Source: Serpentinicella sp031432315
GTDB taxonomy: Bacteria; Bacillota; Clostridia; Peptostreptococcales; Natronincolaceae
Assembly (NCBI RefSeq): GCF_031432315.1
Contig: NZ_JAVKGO010000003.1
Location: 136,947 to 200,946 of the forward strand
Reading direction: 5' to 3'
Length of the DNA stretch: 64,000 nucleotides
Shown here: in pieces, positions 1 to 8,852 of the stretch
Layout: every line of letters starts with the position of its first letter
Position numbering within the stretch: the stretch's first letter is position 1
Notes under the pieces: model-generated
The model's input: only the letters and a program-made list of their open reading frames with translations
Database searches by the model: none
Told to the model about the DNA's origin: nothing
Position numbers and translations under genes: made by a program

Positions 1-173
1 ATAAAAAGTAAAATTTTAAATAACAAACCGATAATTTGTAATACAGTGCTAAAAATGATTTTAAGAATTTGAGTAAGTACTATTAATTGAGTACTGCTAC
101 GCTGCTTAAATAAATGAAACTGCGGCGATGATCTACTGTATATACAAATAGTGGTTTGTTTTTTTTGCAAAAA

Positions 174-204
174 AAAGAAAAAGTAATAAAATTACTTTTT
201 CTTT
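174..204 (-). terminator. Terminator of the BCCT transporter gene
   Basis: A near-perfect inverted repeat (AAAGAAAAAGTAAT / ATTACTTTTTCTTT) overlaps the stop codon of the minus-strand transporter. Read on the minus strand it is followed by a run of T, as expected for a Rho-independent terminator. Confidence 0.75.
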
Positions 205-1844
205 AAAACATTCATGATAGTTCTAAAGTGGTTAATATCTCTAATTTTCTTTTGGCGCTTATGGGAACGTTTCACACTTTTTATAAGGGAAATACTCATA
301 ATCGTCAGTATAATAGCGAAGGGAAGCCCAGTACTTATAACAGCTGCCTGTAATGCGGAAAGCGCTTTTTCTCCGCCGATAACCAATAGTACTGCTGCAA
401 CCAGTCCTTCCATACAAGCCCAAAACACTCTTTGAGGCACTGGGGAATCAAGTTTTCCTCCAGATGTTATATTGTCTACAACTAAAGATCCTGAATCACT
501 AGATGTGATAAAGAAGGATATAACAAGTAAGGTTCCCAATAAGGATAGTATAACTCTAAGTAATCCTGCTAATAATGGGATATTCAATAGACTAATCATT
601 TCAAAGAGTGCAACTGGCAGATTGTTATCCACCACATTAAACAATTGACCGTCACTAATAGTGTTAATATGAATTGCAGTTCCACCAAATACGGTAAGCC
701 ACATAAATGACAGTAAAGATGGCACAATTAGTACAGCTAAAACAAATTCTCGAATTGTTCTTCCCTTTGATATTCTAGCAATAAACATTCCAACAAATGG
801 TGACCATGATATCCACCATGCTAGATAAAATACCGACCAACTACCTTGCCATGTCTTCTCATTGATAGCAATAAAGAAGGATGATTGAATAAAGCCATTC
901 AAATAGGTCCCTAAAGAATTAGAAAATAACCTTAAAATATAAGCTGATGGTCCAATTAAAAAAACAGCCAACATAAACACAAAAGCTATTTTGATATTCA
1001 ACTCGGATAAAAATTTTACACCTTTATCTAGTCCAGAAACAACTGATATGACAGCTAGCCCAGTAATAATTGCAATAAGAACAACCTGAATAGGTACACT
1101 TATAGTAATACCAATTAAGTAATTAAGCCCACTATTAATTTGCTGGACACCCAAGCCTAAAGAAGTGGCTAAACCAAACAAACAAGATAGTACAGCTAAA
1201 GTATCTATTATATCCCCTATGATACCAAATACCTTGTCCCCTAATAAGGGATAGAAAACTGATCTTAATGACAGAGGGAGTTTTCTATTATAGGCGAAAA
1301 AAGCCAAAGCTAGGGATATTAATGCATATATACCCCATGGGTGAAGTCCCCAGTGAAAAAAGGTTGTTGCCATAGCCCCATGGACTGAATCCACATTATC
1401 ATAGATAGGTGGGAGAAACTGACTATGATAAAGCGGTTCTCCAACAGCCCAAAACATTAGACCGATTCCCATTCCAGCGGATATAAGCATAGAATACCAA
1501 GCGAAATTTGAAAATTCAGCTTCTGAATCTACCCCACCGATTCGAACGTTACCAAGCTTTGAAAAAGCAAAGTAAAGGCAAACTATTATAAAGAAGTTAC
1601 TAGATAAAATAAAAACCCAATCAAAATTCGTAATGATTGCATTTTTAGTACGTTCAAATAATAAGTTAGCATACTCTAAATTTAATAGAGCAAATAAAGA
1701 AAACACTAGTATAAAAGCCCCTGATGCAATAGAAACGACAGGGTTTAAATCCATACCAAATCCTCTAAAGTTACGATTATATAAGTTTTCTTCTAATTTT
1801 TTTTGCAGCTCTTCCTGTTCTTTCTGATAATCACGATCTTTCAA
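192..1844 (-). CDS. BCCT family betaine/carnitine/choline transporter
   Basis: 550 aa membrane protein of the betaine-choline-carnitine transporter family, which imports quaternary-ammonium osmolytes with Na+ (or H+) or exchanges them. About 12 hydrophobic segments are visible. The family signature lies around residues 120-140 (GMGIGLMFWAVGEPLYH), and a second conserved tryptophan-rich stretch near residue 335 (WSVFYLAWWISWSPFVG) forms the substrate-binding helix. The length is typical. The start is TTG, 5-6 bases behind a good ribosome site (GAGGTGAT on the minus strand). The gene is monocistronic, with its own terminator at the stop codon. Substrate (glycine betaine, choline or carnitine) and coupling ion cannot be fixed from sequence. 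Confidence 0.93.
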   Translation of the reverse strand: MKDRDYQKEQEELQKKLEENLYNRNFRGFGMDLNPVVSIASGAFILVFSLFALLNLEYANLLFERTKNAIITNFDWVFILSSNFFIIVCLYFAFSKLGNVRIGGVDSEAEFSNFAWYSMLISAGMGIGLMFWAVGEPLYHSQFLPPIYDNVDSVHGAMATTFFHWGLHPWGIYALISLALAFFAYNRKLPLSLRSVFYPLLGDKVFGIIGDIIDTLAVLSCLFGLATSLGLGVQQINSGLNYLIGITISVPIQVVLIAIITGLAVISVVSGLDKGVKFLSELNIKIAFVFMLAVFLIGPSAYILRLFSNSLGTYLNGFIQSSFFIAINEKTWQGSWSVFYLAWWISWSPFVGMFIARISKGRTIREFVLAVLIVPSLLSFMWLTVFGGTAIHINTISDGQLFNVVDNNLPVALFEMISLLNIPLLAGLLRVILSLLGTLLVISFFITSSDSGSLVVDNITSGGKLDSPVPQRVFWACMEGLVAAVLLVIGGEKALSALQAAVISTGLPFAIILTIMSISLIKSVKRSHKRQKKIRDINHFRTIMNVLKKK

Positions 1845-2048
1845 AGTATCACCTCACGTTGTAATTCTTTGCACATTTAAAGTATGTGCAATAAACTTAT
1901 TTTTACTCTTTCGAAAGAATAGATAATTTTAAAAACATTCTTTAAAAAGTAATGTTAACAATTTTTATATACCTAAATTTTTCTACTTTAAACAAAAAAA
2001 GCAAAATTATTATTATACATGAGATGATGAAATTTGTCGAATTATGTA

Positions 2049-2077
2049 TTGACATATTTTTAGCACAGTGATACTAT
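2049..2077 (+). promoter_or_regulatory. Sigma-A promoter of the lysine riboswitch/transporter unit
   Basis: A consensus -35 (TTGACA, 2049-2054) and a -10-like hexamer (TACTAT, 2072-2077) with exactly 17 bases between them. Transcription would begin near 2084, just ahead of the lysine riboswitch. Confidence 0.75.
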
Positions 2078-2099
2078 TTTTAAGTAAAATTAAAATAAC

Positions 2100-2282
2100 T
2101 TGAATTCATAGTAGAGGTGCAGCATTTAAGAGTAACTAGGTGGAGTAAAGCAGCGATGATACTTAGTAAAAGGAAATGTTGCCGAAATGTATAGCTGAAG
2201 CTTTAGGTTATATGTTGGTCTTACATAGAAGATATGTACGACTGTCACAATTATTGTGGAGCGCTATCGGTGAATTAGTAGT
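2100..2282 (+). ncRNA. Lysine riboswitch (L box)
   Basis: The leader carries the conserved L-box blocks in order: GTAGAGGTGC at 2111, AGTAACTAGGTGGAG, AAGGAAATGTTGCCGAA near 2169-2186, GTTGGTCTTACATAG, GACTGTCAC near 2240 and GTGGAGCGCTATCGG near 2256-2270. The ends pair (AATTCA 2103-2108 with TGAATT 2271-2276) to close P1. It is followed by a terminator and then an NhaC-type transporter. This class senses L-lysine and turns expression off by premature termination when lysine is abundant. Confidence 0.93.
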
Positions 2283-2354
2283 ATAAAAATTATAAAAAGA
2301 TATAATTTTTATGCACTAATCTCTAAGCCGTAGCTTAGGGATATTTTATTTTTT
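2283..2354 (+). terminator. Riboswitch expression platform: hairpin plus intrinsic terminator
   Basis: A 12-bp AT hairpin (ATAAAAATTATA / TATAATTTTTAT, 2283-2312) is followed by a second hairpin (ATCTCTAAGC-CGTA-GCTTAGGGAT, 2319-2342) and a U-rich tail to 2354. The segment ATTAGT at the end of the aptamer (2274-2279) can pair with ACTAAT (2315-2320), which offers a route for switching. The coding sequence begins about 40 bases later. Confidence 0.8.
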
Positions 2355-2393
2355 GACACCTAAGATTGAACATAAAGAAGGAGAGAAATTAAA

Positions 2394-4118
2394 TTGAAAA
2401 GAAAAATTACATTATTAAGTACGTTATTTATTTTAATGAGTACAGTTAGCATTTTTGCTACTGATCCATCCCCTGCAGAATTAAATGCAGAAAAATTTGG
2501 GCTATTGACAATACTACCACCACTTGTAGCCATTGTTTTAGCTTTTATTACGAAAAATGTAGTGATTTCCCTGTTTATTGGGGTATTTGCTGGGGCTTTT
2601 TTACTTGGATTAAATGATTATGGTGCCGTAGGTGCTATTTTTCAGGGGTTTGTGGGAATTGTAGGATATATCATCGACTCACTTGCTGACTCTTGGAATG
2701 CAGGAATTATACTTCAATGCTTAACAATTGGTGGATTAATCGCACTAATATCAAAAATGGGTGGTGCTAGGGCTGTTGCTGAATCCCTATCCAAAAGAGC
2801 AAAGACACCGAGAAGTGCTCAATTAATTACTTGGTTTTTAGGACTATTTATTTTCTTCGATGACTATGCCAACGCATTGATTGTGGGACCAATTATGAGA
2901 CCAGTAACAGATAAGATGAAAATCTCGAGAGAACGCTTAGCCTTTGTCATTGATGCAACAGCAGCACCAATTGCGGGAATGGCACTTATTTCTACTTGGA
3001 TTGGTTATGAAATTGGATTAATTAATGATGCATATGCCAGCATTGGACAAAATGTAAACGCTTATGGGGTATTTATTTCAACGATCCCTTATCGTTTTTA
3101 TAACATTTTAATTCTGGCTTTCATCGTGATTACAGCAGTTCTTTTAAAAGAATTTGGACCTATGTATAAGGCGGAAAAGAGAGCAAGGCTATCAGGAAAG
3201 GTAACTTCACCAAATTCAAAACCAATGACATCTGAAGAAGGAACAGACTTAATGCCTAAAGCAGGGATTAAATTAAGCATATGGAATGCGATTGTACCAA
3301 TTGCAGTTTTAATTGTGACAGCCTTTGCAGGATTCTATTATAATGGTTACTTAGCTTTAGCAGACGATCCAGAAGTGATTCAAATGATTAAAAATGCGCC
3401 GTTATCAATGGCAGCGATTAGAGAAACTTTTGGTGCATCTGATGCAAGTATTGTGTTATTTCAAGCTGCCTTAATTGGAAGTATCGTCGCTTTATTAATG
3501 GGTGTAAAACAAAAAATATTTACAATATCAGAGGGAATTGATACATGGATTCAAGGGATGAAATCCTTAGTAATTACAGGTGTTATTTTATTATTAGCTT
3601 GGTCATTATCGGGTGTAATTAGCGAATTGGGGACAAACGTATACTTAGTGTCTAGATTATCAGATTCATTACCTGCATTTTTATTACCTACAATCATATT
3701 TATCCTAGGTTCTGCAATATCCTTTGCTACAGGTACTTCCTATGGAACTATGGGAATATTGATGCCTTTAGCAATACCACTGGCATTTGCGATTAACCCA
3801 GATCAAGGATACGTGCTTATGAGTGTAGGAGCAGTATTAACAGGAGCAATTTTTGGAGACCACTGTTCACCAATTTCTGATACGACGATATTATCCTCCA
3901 TGGGAGCAGATTGCGACCACGTCGATCATATTAAGACTCAAATTACCTATGCAATAACCGTTGGTTTAGTAACTGTGTTATTTGGTTACATTCCAGTAGG
4001 CTTAGGCGTACCAGTATATATTGTATTACCAGTTGCACTAGCTGTTATTTTTGCGATCGTTCATATATTTGGTAAATCAGTCGAAATGACTGACTTAAAA
4101 AAGGAAAGTGCACACTAA
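2394..4118 (+). CDS. lysW: NhaC-family transporter, probable lysine transporter
   Basis: 574 aa polytopic membrane protein of the NhaC Na+/H+ antiporter superfamily. A signal-like first hydrophobic stretch (residues 5-23) is followed by about a dozen segments. Conserved family patterns include FDDYANALIVGP near residue 160 and GDHCSPISDTTILSS near residue 490. The start is TTG behind AAGGAGAG. The lysine riboswitch immediately upstream is strong evidence for the physiological role: lysine-riboswitch-controlled NhaC-type genes have been proposed as lysine transporters (LysW). Lysine uptake, perhaps by Na+ or H+ symport or exchange, is therefore inferred rather than plain Na+/H+ antiport. It is monocistronic, with a terminator at 4128-4183. 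Confidence 0.85.
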   Translation: MKRKITLLSTLFILMSTVSIFATDPSPAELNAEKFGLLTILPPLVAIVLAFITKNVVISLFIGVFAGAFLLGLNDYGAVGAIFQGFVGIVGYIIDSLADSWNAGIILQCLTIGGLIALISKMGGARAVAESLSKRAKTPRSAQLITWFLGLFIFFDDYANALIVGPIMRPVTDKMKISRERLAFVIDATAAPIAGMALISTWIGYEIGLINDAYASIGQNVNAYGVFISTIPYRFYNILILAFIVITAVLLKEFGPMYKAEKRARLSGKVTSPNSKPMTSEEGTDLMPKAGIKLSIWNAIVPIAVLIVTAFAGFYYNGYLALADDPEVIQMIKNAPLSMAAIRETFGASDASIVLFQAALIGSIVALLMGVKQKIFTISEGIDTWIQGMKSLVITGVILLLAWSLSGVISELGTNVYLVSRLSDSLPAFLLPTIIFILGSAISFATGTSYGTMGILMPLAIPLAFAINPDQGYVLMSVGAVLTGAIFGDHCSPISDTTILSSMGADCDHVDHIKTQITYAITVGLVTVLFGYIPVGLGVPVYIVLPVALAVIFAIVHIFGKSVEMTDLKKESAH

Positions 4119-4127
4119 TAATTAGAT

Positions 4128-4183
4128 AAAAGGAAAGAAGCTGTTCTTTATAGGTTCAAACTGTTAAGGACAGCTCCTTTTAT
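4128..4183 (+). terminator. Terminator after the lysine transporter gene
   Basis: Long stem (AGCTGTTCTTTA / TAAGGACAGCT, extended outward by AAAAGGA / TCCTTTT) ending in a T-rich tract, 10 bases after the stop codon. Confidence 0.75.
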
Positions 4184-4290
4184 ATTTGTTGTTAAGCATT
4201 TGCTTTAAAATAAGTAGTAGTATATATTGAGATAAATATCATATTATGATGTGATGAAATTGAATAAGAAATCATAAGGAGTTATGAAAT

Positions 4291-4950
4291 ATGGAATTTG
4301 CAGAGTTAATTATTCGGATTGCAGAAATTATCGGAACCGTTGCATTTGCAATTTCAGGTGTAGTAGTTGCAATTAAAAAAGAACTTGATTTTTTAGGGGC
4401 TATTGTGTTAGGCTCAATCACTGCTGTTGGGGGAGGTGCCCTTCGGGATGTTCTACTGGGTATGACACCGCCTGTAATGTTTCAAAATTATGTTTTTATA
4501 ACAGTTGCTATTGCCACATCTAGTCTTGTATTTATAATTGAATACTACAAAGGGGAACTCCTTAATAATAAAAGGAATAACTACATGCAAATTATTAATA
4601 TTTTCGATGCGATTGGACTAGGTATTTTTACAGTAGTAGGTGTAAATACTGCTATTACAAATGGACACAGTGAAAATTGGTTCTTGGTTATTTTTATAGG
4701 AGCACTAACCGGTGTTGGAGGTGGGATTTTTAGAGACGTTTTAGCAGGACGTGTCCCAATGGTACTTCACAAACAGATATATGCTTTAGCAGCAACTATA
4801 GGTGCTACACTAAATTATGTACTGTTTTACATCGGGCTGAATATAACATTAGCCATGTTTTCTGGCGCGTTGACAGTTATGTTAATACGTTTTCTGGCCA
4901 GTTACTATAAATGGAACCTACCAAAAGTAGCACTTAATAAATCCACATAG
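4291..4950 (+). CDS. TRIC-type cation channel family protein (former UPF0126)
   Basis: 219 aa integral membrane protein with seven predicted helices, built as two homologous halves. Each half carries the family's glycine-rich motif: GGGALRDVLLG near residue 50 and GGGIFRDVLAGRVP near residue 142. Prokaryotic relatives (YadS/YicG, UPF0126) are homologues of the trimeric intracellular cation channels and conduct monovalent cations; the physiological role is unknown. The ribosome site is AAGGAG upstream of ATG. It is monocistronic, between two terminators, and converges on the YjiH gene. Confidence 0.88.
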   Translation: MEFAELIIRIAEIIGTVAFAISGVVVAIKKELDFLGAIVLGSITAVGGGALRDVLLGMTPPVMFQNYVFITVAIATSSLVFIIEYYKGELLNNKRNNYMQIINIFDAIGLGIFTVVGVNTAITNGHSENWFLVIFIGALTGVGGGIFRDVLAGRVPMVLHKQIYALAATIGATLNYVLFYIGLNITLAMFSGALTVMLIRFLASYYKWNLPKVALNKST

Positions 4951-4966
4951 ATTAATCATAAAAAGT

Positions 4967-5018
4967 AAAATGGAGGTTTATAAATGATAATTAAATCATT
5001 TATAAACCTCCATTTTTA
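4967..5018. terminator. Bidirectional terminator between convergent genes
   Basis: A 22-bp inverted repeat (AATGGAGGTTTATAAATGAT and its complement) with an A-run on one side and a T-run on the other, so it can stop transcription from both the TRIC gene and the YjiH gene. Confidence 0.85.
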
Positions 5019-5032
5019 AATATAACTAATTG

Positions 5033-6382
5033 TTAAAATATAATATGTGCTACTAAAGCAACGATTGGTAAAGTGATCAAAGTTCTTTGAATAAATATGA
5101 TCACTAAGTCTTTAATAGAAACAGGAATTTTTGATCCTAATAACAAACCGCCGACTTCAGACATATATATAAGCTGTGTTACCGATACCGTAGCGATTAC
5201 AAAACGAGTTAACTCACTTTCTATACTTGCGCCTATAACCGCAGGTAAGAACATATCTGCAAAACCAACTACTAAGGTTTGAGAAGCTTCCGCTGCTTCA
5301 GGGATACGTAATAAATTCAGTAAAGGAATAAAAGGCATTCCTAGCCAACTAAACACTGGGGTAAACTCAGCAATTATTACAGCAATTGTACCTAAGGCCA
5401 TAACAATTGGCATAACACCAAACCACATATCTAATACATTTTTCATACCTAATTTTAAAAATTGAACTAATCCCATTTTTTTGCTAGCTTTTTCTACAGC
5501 TTGTTTTAGTCCCCAACTAAACGAGGAAAAACCAGTAGGAGCAGTTTCTTTAAATTGACGTGTTTCCGTATTGTAAAAAGTATCTTCCTTACGAGACAAA
5601 GGTGGTATACGTGGAATAATAATTCCTGCTACAACCCCTGACAGAATAATGGTTAAATAGTAAGGGGCAAATAAATGTTGTAAATTAACTTGCGCAAGAA
5701 CAACTAAACTAAAAGTAATAGATACAGCGGAAAAAGTTGTTCCAATAACCGCTGCTTCTCTTTTTGAATAATAACCTTCTTCGTACTGTTTATTCGTTAA
5801 AATAACACCAATCGTCCCATCACCAAGCCAAGAGGCAACACAGTCGATTGAAGAACGACCAGGTAGGGTGAAGAGTGGTCGCATAATTTTGTTAAGTAAT
5901 GCACCACATAGTTCAAGTAAACCAAATTCAAGTAATAGGGGTAAAAATATACCTGCAAATAAAAAGACTGCAAATAGTACTGGTAGTAAGTCTAATAATA
6001 GTAAGCCTCCAGTATATTCAAACCAAATCCATTCTGGTCCAACTTCTAATAAAGTGGATAGTGCAAACAAGGCACCAAGTACTCTAGTGATTAACCAAAA
6101 AGGAGAAACATTAAATAAGTTCTTTGCATAATCATTATTTAGAATAAAAGCTGGCTTCATAAATTTAGTAAAAATGCTAATCAATGCAGTAATTGATATT
6201 AAACCAGTAATAATGAAAGGTAGTGAGTCAGCCAAAAGATCTTCTACTAATCCTGAAAATAAAGCAACAGGAATTGTAATTTCACCTTGGAAAGAAATCG
6301 GAACCATAAATAGTATAATACCAATAATAGAAGGAACAATAAATCTCAGCAAACCATTGATGTTAATTTGATTATTTTTCAT
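5033..6382 (-). CDS. YjiH family membrane protein (nucleoside-recognition/GATE domain)
   Basis: 449 aa polytopic membrane protein with about ten hydrophobic segments. It carries the nucleoside-recognition (GATE) domain shared with spore maturation proteins SpmA/SpmB; conserved stretches include PGRSSIDCVASWLGDGTIGV and EEGYYSKREAAVIGTTFS near residues 170-220. I chose the ATG at 6382 because a clear AAAGGGAG lies 7 bases upstream. An in-frame extension to 6472 would add 30 residues with no ribosome site and no family similarity. Substrate unknown; it is probably a transporter or gate. It is monocistronic and sits between two hairpins. Confidence 0.85.
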   Translation of the reverse strand: MKNNQININGLLRFIVPSIIGIILFMVPISFQGEITIPVALFSGLVEDLLADSLPFIITGLISITALISIFTKFMKPAFILNNDYAKNLFNVSPFWLITRVLGALFALSTLLEVGPEWIWFEYTGGLLLLDLLPVLFAVFLFAGIFLPLLLEFGLLELCGALLNKIMRPLFTLPGRSSIDCVASWLGDGTIGVILTNKQYEEGYYSKREAAVIGTTFSAVSITFSLVVLAQVNLQHLFAPYYLTIILSGVVAGIIIPRIPPLSRKEDTFYNTETRQFKETAPTGFSSFSWGLKQAVEKASKKMGLVQFLKLGMKNVLDMWFGVMPIVMALGTIAVIIAEFTPVFSWLGMPFIPLLNLLRIPEAAEASQTLVVGFADMFLPAVIGASIESELTRFVIATVSVTQLIYMSEVGGLLLGSKIPVSIKDLVIIFIQRTLITLPIVALVAHIIF

Positions 6383-6516
6383 GTCAAAACTCCCTTTAAA
6401 AAACTTATAATTATTCAACAAAACTAATTTTAATACGTTTTGCATAAAAATGCAAGCGTTATTAATTAACAAAAATTATTAATAAAAATATATTTAAAAC
6501 AGATTGATAAAAAGAT

Positions 6517-6566
6517 AAAAAATCAGTCCAATATACTACTATACAGGTATACCGGACTGATTTTTA
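6517..6566 (-). terminator. Terminator of the coiled-coil protein gene
   Basis: AAAAATCAGTCC (6518-6529) pairs with GGACTGATTTTT (6554-6565). On the minus strand it directly overlaps the stop codon at 6564 and ends in a T-run. Confidence 0.8.
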
Positions 6567-6986
6567 ATTATTTTTTCTAATTGCTTTCTCTAAATCTCTT
6601 AATTCTTTTTGTAGCGCTTGATCAAATTCTTTTTGCATTTTTTCCTTAATATCATGAAGAATTTCTTCTTTTTCATCATCCATTTGTGCTGTTAACGATA
6701 ATACTTCATTCTGAAGGGTTTGACGAGCGTTGTTTTTTAGCTCTGCCTCATAGTTATCTAACTCCTGAGCAATACTCATCTCAAAATCATCTATATGTTG
6801 TTTCAATTGAGCTTGGGCATCTTTACCATCCTTTTCTAAAGAAATATTTTCCGTATATGTAGTTTCAATAGCTTTAACACGGTTTCTAATCATTTGAAAA
6901 AGGTTGTTTTGTGAGGCAAAAACTCCAGATGTAAATGCAAAAATAAGAATAAGTGCTACTAATACAATTTTTGTACTTCTTTTCAT
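6564..6986 (-). CDS. Secreted/membrane-anchored coiled-coil hypothetical protein
   Basis: 140 aa. Residues 1-25 are a signal peptide or signal anchor (KRST then a hydrophobic core ending in FTSGVFAS). The remainder is strongly charged and helical (Glu/Lys/Gln-rich, heptad-like from about residue 45 to the end), typical of an extracytoplasmic coiled coil. I recognise no catalytic family. A good AAAGGAG site precedes ATG. Monocistronic. The real function is unknown; it could be a cell-surface spacer or adaptor. Confidence 0.7.
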   Translation of the reverse strand: MKRSTKIVLVALILIFAFTSGVFASQNNLFQMIRNRVKAIETTYTENISLEKDGKDAQAQLKQHIDDFEMSIAQELDNYEAELKNNARQTLQNEVLSLTAQMDDEKEEILHDIKEKMQKEFDQALQKELRDLEKAIRKNN

Positions 6987-7219
6987 TTAAACGCTCCTTT
7001 ATTTAAAAAAATTACACAAAAATTATTATAGTTTAAATTTAGAACTAATTATAGAAGTAAAAGTTGGTGCGTTATTCATAATTTAAATGTATTGAGATAA
7101 TTAAGCAATTAAATGCTACTTATAAAAATTTATGACTAAAATTATTAAAGTAAGAAATGTAGACAAGTCTTCTTAATAAACTAGAATAGGACTATTTTAA
7201 ATTAAACTAGGAGGAAGAC

Positions 7220-8320
7220 ATGAATAGTTATCTTCGTAATGAAAATGGCGTTACATTGCCACTTATTTTAGTTATATTCGTTATTTTAAGTATATTATCT
7301 ATGGCAATAATAAATATAAGCACTGCAGAGCATAGAGAGGTTGTTTATCAAGAAAATCAAATGAAGGCATACTATATAGCAAGATCAGGGGCAGAAGCAA
7401 TAGCAGCAAAAATTATTAATGAACCTGAAGTACTAGAACATATATTAGGCAAGACTTCAAATCCAAGTACGATTTCCAATGGAGAACTCCTAGTTGAAGT
7501 AGAAGAAATTAATTTAAAAGATGAGCAAAAAATTAAAATAATAGCAAAAGGTACCGTACCAACTTCAAAGGGCTTAGTTAGTGATGAAGTTACAATAATT
7601 CTAAAAAGTATGTGCTCATATTCAGAGTTAAAACTTTTTGAACATGCTTTATATGTAAAGAATAAACTCGCGCTAAGTAATCACTCGGAAATACTCGGAG
7701 GGGATATTGCTATAAGTTCACAATATGACTCAGTTGAGATAAGAAATCATGCAAAAATCGAAAAAGAAATTATATATAATGTAAATACAGATTTAAATAA
7801 GCTACCAGAATATTTTTCTAGTGATTTTTTTGAATTTGGAATAAGCCCTGATGTAGAGATAAATACATTTCATGCAGGGGATTTTAATTTAGCTGGCAGT
7901 AATACGATTAATTTTAATACAGGTGAAAAAGGTAATGTTTTAAGAGTTTGGGTAGATGGGATTTTTAATATTTCAGGCAACGCTAAAATGAATATTCAAG
8001 GAGAAGGCGTATTAGAATTACATGCAACAGAAGTAAATATAGGAAATTGGACTTATGGACCAGAGCAAGCAACAACAATATTCTACATACGTGGAGATGG
8101 GAAATCAAGGCTTAGTAACCATAATGAAATAAAAAACACATATATCTATGCACCAAATGGGAAAGTAGAGGTATTTAATCATACCAATATGTCAGGTTCA
8201 ATTTATGCAGATGAAATTGAAGTAAACGGGACTGTAACGTTTATACAATTAACTGGTGAACAATATTCTTTACTAGGAGAAACAGAAATATTAAAATATG
8301 AAATTGAAAAGTATGAATAG
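7220..8320 (+). CDS. PilX-like type IV pilus assembly protein (DUF7305-like C-terminus)
   Basis: 366 aa. The N-terminus has a prepilin-like signal: a short basic leader, then NENG-VTLPL followed by a hydrophobic helix (residues 9-32) and ISTAEHREVVYQENQMKAYYIARSGAEA, the pattern of PilX-type minor pilins. The usual Glu at +5 is absent, as in other PilX proteins. From about residue 140 the protein is beta-rich with recurring asparagine/isoleucine strands (LSNHSEILGG, VEIRNHAKI, LSNHNEIKN, VFNHTNMSG), a repetitive beta-solenoid-like fold resembling DUF7305. It is a solitary gene; no pilus ATPase or prepilin peptidase is nearby. Probably exposed on the cell surface. Confidence 0.65.
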   Translation: MNSYLRNENGVTLPLILVIFVILSILSMAIINISTAEHREVVYQENQMKAYYIARSGAEAIAAKIINEPEVLEHILGKTSNPSTISNGELLVEVEEINLKDEQKIKIIAKGTVPTSKGLVSDEVTIILKSMCSYSELKLFEHALYVKNKLALSNHSEILGGDIAISSQYDSVEIRNHAKIEKEIIYNVNTDLNKLPEYFSSDFFEFGISPDVEINTFHAGDFNLAGSNTINFNTGEKGNVLRVWVDGIFNISGNAKMNIQGEGVLELHATEVNIGNWTYGPEQATTIFYIRGDGKSRLSNHNEIKNTYIYAPNGKVEVFNHTNMSGSIYADEIEVNGTVTFIQLTGEQYSLLGETEILKYEIEKYE

Positions 8321-8399
8321 AATAAAATTTATAATTAGAAATAGATTTAGATATAAATAATAATAAAAAACTTAGTACTAGATAATAATATTCCTTAAC

Positions 8400-8428
8400 T
8401 TGACAAATTTAGAATAGAAACGTATAAT
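8400..8428 (+). promoter_or_regulatory. Consensus sigma-A promoter of the csoR gene
   Basis: Perfect TTGACA (8400-8405) and perfect TATAAT (8423-8428) separated by 17 bases. The G/C-flanked imperfect palindrome at 8439-8463 lies in the first transcribed bases, so a bound repressor would block this promoter. Confidence 0.85.
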
Positions 8429-8438
8429 GAAATTATTA

Positions 8439-8463
8439 TATCCCCTATACTACGGGGGTGTAA
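8439..8463 (+). promoter_or_regulatory. Putative CsoR operator
   Basis: TATCCCCTATACTACGGGGG followed by TGTA: a C-run and a G-run in imperfect dyad symmetry with TA-rich flanks. This resembles the G/C-tract pseudo-palindromes bound by CsoR-type repressors. It lies between the consensus promoter and the regulator gene, which suggests autoregulation. Confidence 0.6.
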
Positions 8464-8497
8464 TAATTTTATTATAAACTTTTTTATGGAAGTGATA

Positions 8498-8761
8498 ATG
8501 ATGGATAATAAACTAATTAAAAAAGACATGTTAACTCGCCTTAGAACTATTAAAGGACATATCCAAGGGATAGAAAATATGATAGAAGAAGACAAACCTT
8601 GCGAAAGTATTTTAATGCAAATTGCTGCTGTAAGATCCTCAATCGATAAGGTTGGAACAATAATAATTGAAGACCATGCAAAAGATTGCTTATTAAAGGA
8701 CAACCTTACAAAAGACGAAGTAGATCAGCTATTAAAAACAGTTATAAAATTTACAAAATAA
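8498..8761 (+). CDS. csoR: CsoR-family metal-sensing transcriptional repressor (copper type)
   Basis: 87 aa all-helical DUF156 repressor. Counting from the second Met, Cys34, His59 and Cys63 (in DKPCES and IEDHAKDC) reproduce the Cys-x24-His-x3-Cys copper(I) triad of CsoR. The N-terminus lacks the extra His of nickel/cobalt sensors, so a Cu(I) sensor is most likely. The DNA-contacting RLRTIKGHIQGI stretch is intact. GGAAGTGA lies just before the paired ATGs at 8498 and 8501; the upstream in-frame ATG at 8486 overlaps this ribosome site. No copper ATPase or HMA-domain CopZ is adjacent, so besides itself its targets lie elsewhere. Confidence 0.87.
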   Translation: MMDNKLIKKDMLTRLRTIKGHIQGIENMIEEDKPCESILMQIAAVRSSIDKVGTIIIEDHAKDCLLKDNLTKDEVDQLLKTVIKFTK

Positions 8762-8852
8762 AGAAATATTAAAGATATATTTATGTATGTTTAGTAGCTA
8801 CAGGAGAACAATATTAATATGAAAAATACCCTTTAAAAAAGTTGGTGTTGAT

